The notes beneath the pieces were generated by a model. That model made no database searches and was not told where the DNA came from. It worked only from the letters and a program-made list of their open reading frames with translations. From Nonlabens spongiae (GTDB lineage: Bacteria; Bacteroidota; Bacteroidia; Flavobacteriales; Flavobacteriaceae): a DNA stretch of 64,000 nt. Positions 9,123 to 17,175 of the stretch are shown here, piece after piece. The stretch is taken from positions 992,001 through 1,056,000 of the forward strand of contig NZ_CP019344.1 of assembly GCF_002117125.1 (NCBI RefSeq). The letters run 5' to 3'. The position numbers and the translations under genes were made by a program. Every line of letters begins with the position of its first letter. The first letter of the stretch is position 1.

Positions 9123-9950
9123 TTATTCAGAAAGTGTGACCGTGCGAGTTACTTGATTAAAAGGTCCTTCAATGGTATTGCCGTCTGCATCTATGAGCTC
9201 TAGCATAATTTTCACCTCACCCATTTCAAGCCCATTGATTACATGTGGGGCCCACTCGGTAATCATAAATTCCTCACCGTTGATGGTTGCTCGTACTTTA
9301 TTACCGTTCTCAGATAGCGTGGTATTCAAAACGAAAAAATCCAATAACAAGTTCTCCGTATCCTTTCCTTTATACTCTCCTTTAGGACGGCTGTAGATTA
9401 AAGTTGGTGCCTCCATATCATACTTAGATTGTTGATCTACGCTATTCCCAACCGTAATTTTTTTGACCACCATTGAGTTGTCGTTTTTGACAGACTCGTG
9501 ATAAGAACGACTCAGGAATGCAACTAGGTGGTGGGTCCCATCTGGTATCGCTTTCGCGAAAGCGGACTCATAATGAGCACTATACGGTTGATTATTCAAA
9601 ATGAAATGAATGTGCTGGCCTTTACCTGAATTTGCCAAACTTTCTGTGTTAGGACTGTCAGTTTGAGCGGTCAACTCATAGTTCTGAACATTGAAATTGA
9701 ATTTAACCTCACCAGAAGGCAATTTAACCGAGGTATCTGGAGCAGTAAGCTCTAGACTGGCTGTTTCATAAGCTGGAGAATCAGTCAGTTTTGACAAAGT
9801 AATGGAACTTGAAGTTTCCTCTTCCATCATTACCTCTTCTTCGGTCATGTCCTTCTCATCTGCTTCATTTGCTTTATCGTTATTCTTACAAGAGAAAAAT
9901 AACAATGAACAAATTGCCATTGTTAATAGACTTTTTGATGTAGTTTTCAT
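9123..9950 (-). CDS. Uncharacterised lipoprotein with acidic linker
   Basis: A 275-aa lipoprotein with an SPII signal ending LLFFSC (Cys 21), then a very acidic low-complexity linker (about 24-48, rich in Glu and Met). The globular part contains GKGQHIHFILNNQPYS and PDGTHHLVAFLSRSYHESVK, which resemble the GxHxHxxxDxxP / GxHxLxA pattern of small secreted beta-sandwich domains (DUF4399-like). A palindrome copy encodes SAFAKAI at about residues 133-138, between those two motifs. The protein is probably exported to the periplasm or outer membrane. I do not recognise a defined function. Confidence 0.75.
   Translation of the reverse strand: MKTTSKSLLTMAICSLLFFSCKNNDKANEADEKDMTEEEVMMEEETSSSITLSKLTDSPAYETASLELTAPDTSVKLPSGEVKFNFNVQNYELTAQTDSPNTESLANSGKGQHIHFILNNQPYSAHYESAFAKAIPDGTHHLVAFLSRSYHESVKNDNSMVVKKITVGNSVDQQSKYDMEAPTLIYSRPKGEYKGKDTENLLLDFFVLNTTLSENGNKVRATINGEEFMITEWAPHVINGLEMGEVKIMLELIDADGNTIEGPFNQVTRTVTLSE
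9549..9564. repeat. CGCTTTCGCGAAAGCG palindrome inside the lipoprotein gene
   Basis: Exact 16-bp copy, read on the minus strand as AFAKA in ESAFAKAI. Confidence 0.95.
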
Positions 9951-9970
9951 AGTAATTTTTTTTGTTGTAT

Positions 9971-9978
9971 CAAAACTA
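9971..9978 (-). promoter_or_regulatory. Candidate -7 box of the lipoprotein gene
   Basis: The minus strand reads TAGTTTTG, matching the Bacteroidota -7 consensus TAnnTTTG, 21 bases before the start codon. No TTG lies at the expected 17-23 base distance upstream, so support is partial. Confidence 0.4.
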
Positions 9979-10052
9979 ATGGTAATCCCAAAGTTGAGAA
10001 AGCGTTTAATAATTTCTTACAATTCTTAAGGCTCAACCCATTCCGAGTGCAA

Positions 10053-10080
10053 TCAAAAAAACCAGCACAAGGCTGGTTTC
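10053..10080 (-). terminator. Rho-independent terminator of folE
   Basis: Stem AAACCAGC / GCTGGTTT with a five-base loop. On the minus strand it is followed by a T-run, downstream of the folE stop. Confidence 0.88.
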
Positions 10081-10127
10081 ACAATTCTCAGAAACAAATA
10101 ATCCCCTATAGATTAAAACTTGATTTC

Positions 10128-10835
10128 TTACGAATTACTAATTAGGTTGTTTAACTGAAAGATTTTCTCATCATTCTTAAATTGACCTCCATAAAAAACG
10201 GTTACCGTTGAAGAGGTATCATCTTTCACCCCTCTTGATGAAACACAAAGGTGTTTTGCATCTATGATAACGGCGACATCTTCTGTTCCCAGTAATTTCT
10301 GTAAGTCCACTCCTATCTGGTTTGTTAATCGCTCTTGAACCTGAGGGCGTTTTGCATAATATTGCACTATACGATTAAGTTTTGATAGCCCGATCACCTT
10401 CCCTGATGATATGTAAGCGACGTGCGCCTTTCCTATTATCGGAACAAAGTGATGCTCACAATTTGAATAGAACGTAATATTCTTTTCAACCAGCATCTGA
10501 TTGTATTGATATTTATTCTCAAAAAGAGCAATTTTAGGTTTGTTTGCTGGGTTAAGTCCCGAGAAAATTTCCTCGACGTACATTTTTGCCACACGTGATG
10601 GAGTACCCTTAAGAGAGTCATCAGTCAGGTCAAGACCTAAAATATCCATGATCTCTGCAAAATGCTCTGCAATTTTCTGTTTCTTTTGTTCGTCAGATAA
10701 TTTAAAAGCATCTACTTTCATGGGAGTTTCAAGACCTGTGAAAAGGTGGTCATCTCCTATTTCTTCATCGCTAAGATTAGAGATTACGTTGTTCTCGTTT
10801 AGATACTCTTCAAGAGCAATTACATTTTCTTTCAT
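10128..10835 (-). CDS. folE: GTP cyclohydrolase I
   Basis: Converts GTP to 7,8-dihydroneopterin triphosphate, the first step of folate (and possibly queuosine) synthesis (EC 3.5.4.16). Zinc and active-site motifs are clear: SNCEHHFVPI (about 125-134) and DAKHLCVSSRGVKDD (about 196-210), with GLSKLNRIVQYYAKRPQVQE in between. An in-frame Met at 10877 would add 14 residues unlike the family (WEWTSTSLE), so I place the start at 10835 (MKENV). The resulting 235 aa is normal for bacterial FolE. It is monocistronic, followed by its own terminator. I could not fix its promoter. Confidence 0.95.
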   Translation of the reverse strand: MKENVIALEEYLNENNVISNLSDEEIGDDHLFTGLETPMKVDAFKLSDEQKKQKIAEHFAEIMDILGLDLTDDSLKGTPSRVAKMYVEEIFSGLNPANKPKIALFENKYQYNQMLVEKNITFYSNCEHHFVPIIGKAHVAYISSGKVIGLSKLNRIVQYYAKRPQVQERLTNQIGVDLQKLLGTEDVAVIIDAKHLCVSSRGVKDDTSSTVTVFYGGQFKNDEKIFQLNNLISNS

Positions 10836-11001
10836 ATGATTTAATTCCAATGAAGTGGAAGTCCACTCCCAGTCCAATTAAATTTTTTTCTAAAAATAGT
10901 TTTTTGTTCAACTTATTTTGTTAAGTATTAAACAAATTACTTTTCCTTAGACGTAATTACATCTTTTTACTTTCTTGCATTGCTCGATTTTCAAAAGAAA
11001 T

Positions 11002-11051
11002 ACTTTAAAATCCAAAACATCATATGATATTTCGGATTTAGCTTTTAAAGT
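11002..11051. other. Imperfect AT-rich inverted repeat
   Basis: ACTTTAAAATCC on the left pairs with GGATTT...TTTTAAAGT on the right, with a small bulge. The loop itself contains the palindrome ATCATATGAT. It lies between the folE 5' side and the TonB receptor 3' end, both read leftwards. It may be a weak terminator or an operator. No good T-run is present. Confidence 0.35.
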
Positions 11052-11078
11052 AGGATTAGAATCTGGATTAATCAGTTT

Positions 11079-13298
11079 TTAGAAAGTCGCACTTACGCGA
11101 GCTCTTAAGAAAAACGGTGTTCCCGGTGTGAAATGAATCTCCTCAACCGGCTGAGCTTCGTTTCTTAGACGGCTTTCAGTGGCAAATTGTGTTTCCTTCC
11201 ACTCTACATCAAATAAATTTTCTACGATAAGACCAAAAGTGTAGTTCTTATAGGTATAATTGATATTTGCATCAGTGACAAAATATCCTTCGGCTACAAT
11301 AGAGTTATCTTCATTTGCAGGTCGATCTCCTAAAAAGCGGTAATTGATACCTCCTGAGAAATTATTGAAGTTTTGAACATTCACACCACCCGTCACTGTA
11401 AAGTCTGGAGCAAGTGGAATCAAATCCTCCCCATCTGGCTCATCGATCGCTCTGGCATATGTATAGGTCGCATCTCCATAAAAGTATAACCAAGGTAAAG
11501 GCTCATACCTAAGACCTAAGTCGACTCCTGTCCTTCTCGTTTTACCACTAGGCTCTACAATCCCAGCATCACCTACATAAACAAATTCTTGCTCTAAGAA
11601 TAAGTACCACAAAGCAGCATTAAAAACGAGCTTATCTGTAACCTTAAAAACAGATCCCAAATCAGCACCATAAGCGGAAGGCAAAATATCCTTGCCCTGA
11701 TTAGCTACTACCACTCTGGTATCATTTGAATGAAAACCTATACCGGTTTTAGCAAAAAGCTGAAGCCGGTCTGTGGGAGTATAAATCAAATTAAGCTTAG
11801 GACTGAAGGTAAATTTATCTTCACTTAAAGTCTCATATTCCTCTACAAGGTTGTCTACATAGTCAAATTTGAAATAGTCCAAACGCAATCCTGAATTCAG
11901 CTTAAAGTCTCCAAATTCAAATTCTGTATTTACGAAACTGTAGAAATTAGTTTCATCTACATCTCCAAATGCGAGACGCTCAAGCAGTTCTTTGCGGTTT
12001 GCGGTGCGGCTCAACTGAATATCGTCTACGTTATCGTAGCGCAATCCTATACCTGCATCATAAGCAAAACCTGTATTCCCATTATAAAATTTATCACTCA
12101 AGACGGTTTGAAAACCGTAAGTATTGCGATCTTCAAATTGTCTAATTTGATCTCCATTAATCGGATCTTCTAGGAAAAAGGTAAAGTTTGAGAATAGCTC
12201 AAAATCATACTGAGAGTAAAACGCCCGTGATGTGAGCTTTTGAGAATCGGTTAGAAAGCGTTCATGTTCAATGAGGACATTGGTCCGGCTGGTCTGTCCG
12301 CCTTCTGTGTCATCTATTGCACCAAATCGTGATATCAAACCTTGATCTACAGCCCTTTGAGGAATTTGTCCTGAAGCATCCCATTTACTGGTAAATCGAA
12401 ATAGCGTCAAGGTAAGCTCTTCGTCCTTTCTTATTTTATAGTTGTATTTTCCTAAAATATTGAATCGGTTGAAGTTCTGTGAAGATTCAAATGGACCATC
12501 TGTTATGTAATAAGAAGTGGCAACATAGGCACTACTCTTTTGCGTATCTAACAATTTGAATTGCCCTACGGTTCGGAAACTGTCAAATCCACCATACTCA
12601 AGCGATACACTGTTCTGATTGATTCTTTTACTAGTTCTGAAACCTACATAACCTGCAGTATTAAAATTACCTTGATTAGTATAATATGGCCCTTTACCAA
12701 ATTCAATCGCTTCTATAGTTTCAGGTATTACAAAGTGCAGATCTGAATAACCTTGACCATGTGCGTGTGATACCTGATTCACTGGAATACCGTCTACATT
12801 GATTGCTACATCAGTACCGTGATCCACGTCGAAGCCTCTCAGGAAAATTTGTTCTGCTTTACCACCGCCGGCGTGCTGACCTATAAAAAGGCCTGGAACT
12901 CTCCTTAAAATCTCTTGTGATGACCGTACCGGATTATTCTGAACATCAATTGCCACAATCTTTTCTAAGGTGTTCAAGTCCTTATTGATCTGGATCTCAG
13001 TTAATGATATGTCTGAACGTATCAGAACAACACTGAGCTGTCCGTTAATATTTTGTGAGTTGACGACTACAGTTTTTGTCTCGTAGCCTATATAGGAAAA
13101 TATAAGTTGATCGCCCGTTTGAATGTCACTGAACGTAAAGCCACCATTTGAATTTGTAGATGTTGCCATTTCAGTTCGAGAATTTTTCACGCTAACATCT
13201 TGAAGCGGGACGCCACCGGCATAGACCACGCCTTCTATATTTTGAGATGAACCTAGTAAAGGTAGAAGTGTAAATAGTAAGTATAAATAATATTTCAT
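11079..13298 (-). CDS. TonB-dependent outer-membrane receptor (probable metal-related)
   Basis: A 739-aa receptor with a signal peptide (1-19, LLGSSQ). A CarboxypepD_reg-like domain follows (about 20-95, IEGVVYAGGVPLQDVSV...SYIGYET), then a plug (about 110-215, with FLRGFDVDHGTDVAINVDG and SHAHGQGYSDLHF) and a beta-barrel ending in Phe (RARVSATF). The plug His cluster (VSHAHGQGYSDLH) and the His-rich small gene immediately upstream suggest metal or metallophore uptake. That substrate is inference from context only. It lies 150 bp downstream of the His-rich gene on the same strand and is probably co-transcribed. Length is typical of the family. Confidence 0.88.
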   Translation of the reverse strand: MKYYLYLLFTLLPLLGSSQNIEGVVYAGGVPLQDVSVKNSRTEMATSTNSNGGFTFSDIQTGDQLIFSYIGYETKTVVVNSQNINGQLSVVLIRSDISLTEIQINKDLNTLEKIVAIDVQNNPVRSSQEILRRVPGLFIGQHAGGGKAEQIFLRGFDVDHGTDVAINVDGIPVNQVSHAHGQGYSDLHFVIPETIEAIEFGKGPYYTNQGNFNTAGYVGFRTSKRINQNSVSLEYGGFDSFRTVGQFKLLDTQKSSAYVATSYYITDGPFESSQNFNRFNILGKYNYKIRKDEELTLTLFRFTSKWDASGQIPQRAVDQGLISRFGAIDDTEGGQTSRTNVLIEHERFLTDSQKLTSRAFYSQYDFELFSNFTFFLEDPINGDQIRQFEDRNTYGFQTVLSDKFYNGNTGFAYDAGIGLRYDNVDDIQLSRTANRKELLERLAFGDVDETNFYSFVNTEFEFGDFKLNSGLRLDYFKFDYVDNLVEEYETLSEDKFTFSPKLNLIYTPTDRLQLFAKTGIGFHSNDTRVVVANQGKDILPSAYGADLGSVFKVTDKLVFNAALWYLFLEQEFVYVGDAGIVEPSGKTRRTGVDLGLRYEPLPWLYFYGDATYTYARAIDEPDGEDLIPLAPDFTVTGGVNVQNFNNFSGGINYRFLGDRPANEDNSIVAEGYFVTDANINYTYKNYTFGLIVENLFDVEWKETQFATESRLRNEAQPVEEIHFTPGTPFFLRARVSATF

Positions 13299-13448
13299 TT
13301 TATAATTGTTGGAATCGATAACTTAGAACTTCGTGCAGATAGTAGTTGCATGAAAGAACTAAACCCATCGATTTGAGTATAAGGGAGAAAATGCCATTCT
13401 TGAGAACCAAGAAGCATTTGAAAAAGCAACTTTTGCAGTCGCTATTGG

Positions 13449-13874
13449 TTAGGCAAGGTGTTTGGGCGGCGGAGCCGGAGTACTCTCAAAGAAAACATTC
13501 CAAGAATCAAAATACCAGAAATGATGTGAATGGTTATAAGAAGGAATAAATAAACTAGGGTACTCTTGAGCTACAAGAACTTTTACGTTCTTGCTTATTT
13601 TAATGATTAATTGAGAATCATCTTCATGATCATTACCATCAAAAAGCTTTTTAATGAACGACAATACACCATGATCGTGTTCACAATTGCTATGAGAAAT
13701 CAGTAATCTCCTTCCCATGCTTGAACCAGTGGAAAAATCATGATTATGCGAGTCGTCTGAAACCGTTAGAGAATGTGACCATACATGCAGACCATCAATT
13801 ACTGAAGTGCTGATAGTTGCCATAAAACAGCACATAGCAAGTAAAATCGTAAAAATCCTCGTTATATTGAGCAA
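13449..13874 (-). CDS. Small exported His-rich protein upstream of TonB receptor
   Basis: A 141-aa protein with an N-terminal hydrophobic segment (about 5-30, likely a signal peptide or single TM). Histidine-rich clusters follow: SHNHD, SNCEHDHG, NDHEDD and NHSHHF. The C-terminal tail is Pro-rich (TPAPPPKHLA). The His/Asp/Cys pattern is that of a metal-binding periplasmic protein, and the gene sits directly upstream of a TonB receptor whose plug also carries a His cluster. Similar short His-rich proteins with a PPP tail precede TonB receptors in other Bacteroidota, to my general knowledge. I infer a metal-sensing or metal-shuttling role; the ion is unknown. Confidence 0.65.
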   Translation of the reverse strand: MLNITRIFTILLAMCCFMATISTSVIDGLHVWSHSLTVSDDSHNHDFSTGSSMGRRLLISHSNCEHDHGVLSFIKKLFDGNDHEDDSQLIIKISKNVKVLVAQEYPSLFIPSYNHSHHFWYFDSWNVFFESTPAPPPKHLA

Positions 13875-13939
13875 CAGTTCAAATTTGTTTTGATTACTTA
13901 TAGGTACGCAAGATAGGCCTCTATGGTTTGACAGATGAT

Positions 13940-14050
13940 TTAAAGTAGTCCAAACTGCTCAAAATGGTGATTCATGTGCTTGCGCTTAATTGAATAGCTC
14001 TCATTTATACTTAAATTCTCAAAATAGCAAAATATGTTGCTTATAGTAAG
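13940..14050 (-). pseudogene. Remnant copy of the PaaZ-fusion 3' end
   Basis: Read on the minus strand, this fragment encodes [20 protein letters not shown] followed by a TAA stop. It aligns with [20 protein letters not shown] at the C-terminus of the PaaZ fusion gene at 14547. The first 37 bases (from 13950) match 14581 onwards with one mismatch, and similarity then decays over about 80 bases. There is no start codon or upstream domain, so it is a truncated duplicate. It ends at FGLL, while the intact gene runs on to [12 protein letters not shown], so the remnant may keep the older stop position. Confidence 0.8.
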
Positions 14051-14188
14051 TAATATAGTTTTTTTACTATCTGCATTTTAAATATTATTTTTAGTAAATT
14101 GATTTTCTAAAATATTTTGATTCAATTGGATATAGGTCGAAATTATGTAAGACAGTATTTCAAATTTGGAATTTTTAATATCATAACT

Positions 14189-14485
14189 ATGAAAGTAATT
14201 AGTAATCAAAATTTTAGCATGTTAGATCTCAGAATAGCAATTGCACTTTTTGCTACAATTTTGTTTTGGGCTTTAACCTACATTCCATATTTAGTACAAG
14301 GATCTTACGTAAGCATAATTTTGCAACTTCTTTGGATACCGGCATTGATATATCCCCTTTTCTCGTTCATCTACTTTTTAGTCCAATGGATTAAGAAGAG
14401 TATGAATTTTAGTGAACCACATCTATATTTCGCTGTGCTATCCTCTAGTACTTATTTTCTAGCTTTCGGCGAGAAGTTATTTTAG
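14189..14485 (+). CDS. Small integral membrane protein of unknown function
   Basis: About 98 aa, starting at the Met at 14189 (MKVISNQNFSMLDLRIA). A longer in-frame start at 14117 would add 24 residues, but this start gives a clean cytoplasmic N-terminus. There are two or three hydrophobic segments (about 17-36, 42-66 and 82-92 by eye). No domain is recognised. The gene is AT-richer than its neighbours. It lies on the opposite strand, between the PaaZ-end remnant (13940-14050) and the intact PaaZ 3' end, which suggests it arrived with or was caught by a local duplication. It could be a real gene or a relic. Confidence 0.5.
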   Translation: MKVISNQNFSMLDLRIAIALFATILFWALTYIPYLVQGSYVSIILQLLWIPALIYPLFSFIYFLVQWIKKSMNFSEPHLYFAVLSSSTYFLAFGEKLF

Positions 14486-14546
14486 CCAATTAAAATGGAT
14501 CTGGTATAGGTTAATATCAATTGAAACTAGATAGGAATTTGTAGAT

Positions 14547-17132
14547 TCAGCTATTAATGTGGCCATTATTTTTAATTAACCCAAACTGCTCAAAATGGTG
14601 ATTCACGTGCTTGCGCTCGAGTAAATACCACTCATATTTATTTAATTCACCAAAAACAGCATTTTTAGTTGTTGCTTTTGGCTTCTTCTTGAAGAAATCC
14701 AGATAGTTTTGTCTTGATTCGAGCAATTTTTTAATCGCGGTATCCACATCAGGATGCTGCAATTCTTCCAGTTCACCGTCTTCTCTCATGAGCGGCATGC
14801 GGTGATTTTGGGGCATTTTATCATAATTCCACAAAGTTGCAGCAGTCTTTTCTAGGTACTTTTCTGGAGTAGCGATTTCAAAGTTTTGAATCTCTCCAGA
14901 TGCAATTCGGTAGCCTTGCTCGAGGTGCTCGATCATGTGTTGCAAGGTCATTTTGCCCCATTTGGGTTTGATATTTTCAGGAGCTTTCCCTTCGGCTCCG
15001 CTCAGGGCACGCGCGAAAGCGGACTTAATTAAATCTTCATCGATCTCGACAAAGGTTTGCTGTTTCTTCTCTACCATCGTTAGTATGGTCGCTACGGCAA
15101 CAAGGGACTCTGCCTCTTCATCTGTCTTGTCATTTTCATAGTCCACAGGTTCTGCATCAAAAACCTCCACATACCATTTCACAATACCCGATGGATGCTC
15201 GCGACCGGACACGTCACGCTCTCTTTTTTCTTTACAAGTTAGTCGCACGTAGATTGTGTCATTGTGGTACAATGGACGTAAGAATCTAATATCTTCCAAA
15301 CCATAATTTGCAGACACCGGTCCCTTGTTAGGATACACAAAAAGTCCAGCAGCAGCACTGATGATAAAGTAACCGTGAGCGGTTCTTTTCTTAAAAATAC
15401 TACCATCAAGACTGGTGATATCAGTATGTGCGTAGAAATGGTCCCAAGTCAGATTTGCAAAATTCTGTATATCGGTATCGGTCAGAGTGCGCTTGTGGGT
15501 TTGCAAACTCATTCCCGGTTTGATATCCTCATAATGATAAGCAAATGGGTGTTTTTCAGCTTCTTTATAGTCGCCATTCGGCTGGTAAATACCTGTCACT
15601 TCAGTTAGAGTCGTAGGACTACCCTGCACGGCACAGCGTTGCATGAAATGTTTGATTCCTCGCAAACCTCCCATTTCCTCTCCTCCACCGGCACGTCCCG
15701 GACCACCGTGAACCAGTAATGGTAAAGGTGAGCCATGACCAGTGGATTGTTTGGCACTGTCTCTATTTAGGACTAAGATACGTCCATGGTGTGAAGCGGC
15801 TTCTATAGTGTACGCTTTCGCGAAAGCGTCATCTCCAGTTACCACACTGCTAACTAACGAGCCTTTACCCATTTGAGCCAACTCGATCGCCTCGTCAATG
15901 CCTTTGTACGGCATGATCGTACTCACCGGACCAAAAGCCTCTATTTCATGAGCACCCAAGTTCTTGAACGGCTCATCCTCCCGCATTAAGATCGGCGAAA
16001 CGAAAGCACCTTTTTGCGCATCGGCCCCAATGACTTCTACCTCATCAAGATTACCGTAAACGATTTGAGCAGTCTGAGCAATTTTATTTATCTGATCTTT
16101 TAAGGTCTCTCGCTGATCTGTATTAATCATAGCACCCATGCGGGTTTCTTTGAGCCTTGGGTCTCCTATAACGGTGCGCTCGAGTTGCTTACCGAGGGCG
16201 ATTTGCACCTCTTCAACAAGGTTCTCCGGCACAATTACCCTACGTATGGCGGTACACTTCTGACCACATTTTACGGTCATTTCCTTGCGAACTTCTTTTA
16301 TAAATAGATCGAATTCTGGTGTACCTGGCACGGCATCATCACCCAGCACACATGCATTCAAGCTATCTGCTTCCATCGTGAATGGGACACTTTCTTGAAG
16401 AAGTCTAGGATGATTTTTGAGTTTACGACCGGTTGCCGCACTACCTGTAAAAGTTACTACGTCTTGAGATTCAACGGTATCCAGAATATTTGTTGTCAAT
16501 CCTGATAATAGCTGTAAACTACCTTCAGGCAAAATACCACTGCTGATAATTTCACGAACAACCGCCTCAGTCAAAAAGGCTGTTTGAGGTGCTGGAAGTA
16601 CTACGGCGGGCATACCTGCCATCCAATTTACCGCACATTTTTCCAACATTCCCCAAACCGGGAAATTAAACGCGTTTATGTGTACAGCCACACCTTTTTT
16701 AGGAACAAGTAAGTGATGTGCCATAAAGCGGCCTCCTCGTGATAGATCAATAGGGTCACCTTCTACCGCATAAGACTGATCTGGAAAAAGCTTTCTCAAG
16801 CTAGCATTTGCAAAAAGATTTCCAAAACCACCCTCGATATCGATCCAGCTATCGACTCTCGTCGCGCCAGTTTTATAAGATATTTCATAAAAATGCTCTT
16901 TCCTTTTTGTGAGATAAAGAGCTAGTTTTTTAATCATATTCCCTCGTTGCTGGAAGGTCATATCTCTCAACACCTTCCCATGGTCACGCCCATATTGCAA
17001 GGTCGTAGCGATATCTAAGCCTGATGTACTAGTTGCACCAATGATTTCACCAGTTACGGCATCAAACATATTTCTGGTTTCAGAGTTATCACCGGTTTGC
17101 CAGTTTCCTTGAATGTAAGAGGGAAGAATCAT
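14547..17132 (-). CDS. paaZ: PaaZ-type bifunctional dehydrogenase/hydratase fused to a DinB/DUF1569-like domain
   Basis: An 861-aa protein with three parts. Residues about 1-510 are an aldehyde dehydrogenase (general-base Glu in FTMEADSLN, about 253; nucleophile Cys in [12 protein letters not shown], about 290). Residues about 535-680 are a MaoC-like hydratase ([17 protein letters not shown]). Together these match PaaZ, which opens oxepin-CoA and oxidises the resulting semialdehyde in phenylacetate breakdown. Residues about 690-861 are an extra domain with [19 protein letters not shown] and [14 protein letters not shown], the helical signature of DinB/DUF1569 proteins. PaaZ is usually about 680 aa, so this is a C-terminal fusion. 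Two genome-repeat pieces lie in the linker (14990-15021), and a palindrome sits in the dehydrogenase (DAFAKAY). No other paa gene is in the window. The 3' end is duplicated at 13940. Confidence 0.85.
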   Translation of the reverse strand: MILPSYIQGNWQTGDNSETRNMFDAVTGEIIGATSTSGLDIATTLQYGRDHGKVLRDMTFQQRGNMIKKLALYLTKRKEHFYEISYKTGATRVDSWIDIEGGFGNLFANASLRKLFPDQSYAVEGDPIDLSRGGRFMAHHLLVPKKGVAVHINAFNFPVWGMLEKCAVNWMAGMPAVVLPAPQTAFLTEAVVREIISSGILPEGSLQLLSGLTTNILDTVESQDVVTFTGSAATGRKLKNHPRLLQESVPFTMEADSLNACVLGDDAVPGTPEFDLFIKEVRKEMTVKCGQKCTAIRRVIVPENLVEEVQIALGKQLERTVIGDPRLKETRMGAMINTDQRETLKDQINKIAQTAQIVYGNLDEVEVIGADAQKGAFVSPILMREDEPFKNLGAHEIEAFGPVSTIMPYKGIDEAIELAQMGKGSLVSSVVTGDDAFAKAYTIEAASHHGRILVLNRDSAKQSTGHGSPLPLLVHGGPGRAGGGEEMGGLRGIKHFMQRCAVQGSPTTLTEVTGIYQPNGDYKEAEKHPFAYHYEDIKPGMSLQTHKRTLTDTDIQNFANLTWDHFYAHTDITSLDGSIFKKRTAHGYFIISAAAGLFVYPNKGPVSANYGLEDIRFLRPLYHNDTIYVRLTCKEKRERDVSGREHPSGIVKWYVEVFDAEPVDYENDKTDEEAESLVAVATILTMVEKKQQTFVEIDEDLIKSAFARALSGAEGKAPENIKPKWGKMTLQHMIEHLEQGYRIASGEIQNFEIATPEKYLEKTAATLWNYDKMPQNHRMPLMREDGELEELQHPDVDTAIKKLLESRQNYLDFFKKKPKATTKNAVFGELNKYEWYLLERKHVNHHFEQFGLIKNNGHINS
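14581..14661. repeat. Direct-repeat partner of 13950-14030
   Basis: The 3' end of the PaaZ fusion gene. The outer 37 bases match 13950-13986 with one mismatch. The two copies bracket about 550 bp containing the small membrane-protein gene. Confidence 0.8.
14990..15021. repeat. Repeat-derived segment in the PaaZ interdomain linker
   Basis: CTTCGGCTCCGCTCAGGGCA resembles the intergenic CTTCGACTCCGCTCAG element at 61952. It is followed at once by a half-copy of the palindrome (GCGCGAAAGCGG). Together they encode [14 protein letters not shown] on the minus strand, just before the DinB-like domain. Confidence 0.6.
15813..15828. repeat. CGCTTTCGCGAAAGCG palindrome inside paaZ
   Basis: Exact copy, read on the minus strand as AFAKA in [11 protein letters not shown] of the aldehyde dehydrogenase part. 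Confidence 0.95.
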
Positions 17133-17175
17133 AAGAAATGTAATAGAAGCGTAAAGTTAAGGCAGCTGGAAGGAT

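Noticed and set aside
13346-13549. 67-codon plus-strand frame near the His-rich gene
   Set aside because: Basic low-complexity translation, overlaps the 3' end of the His-rich gene, and no family pattern.
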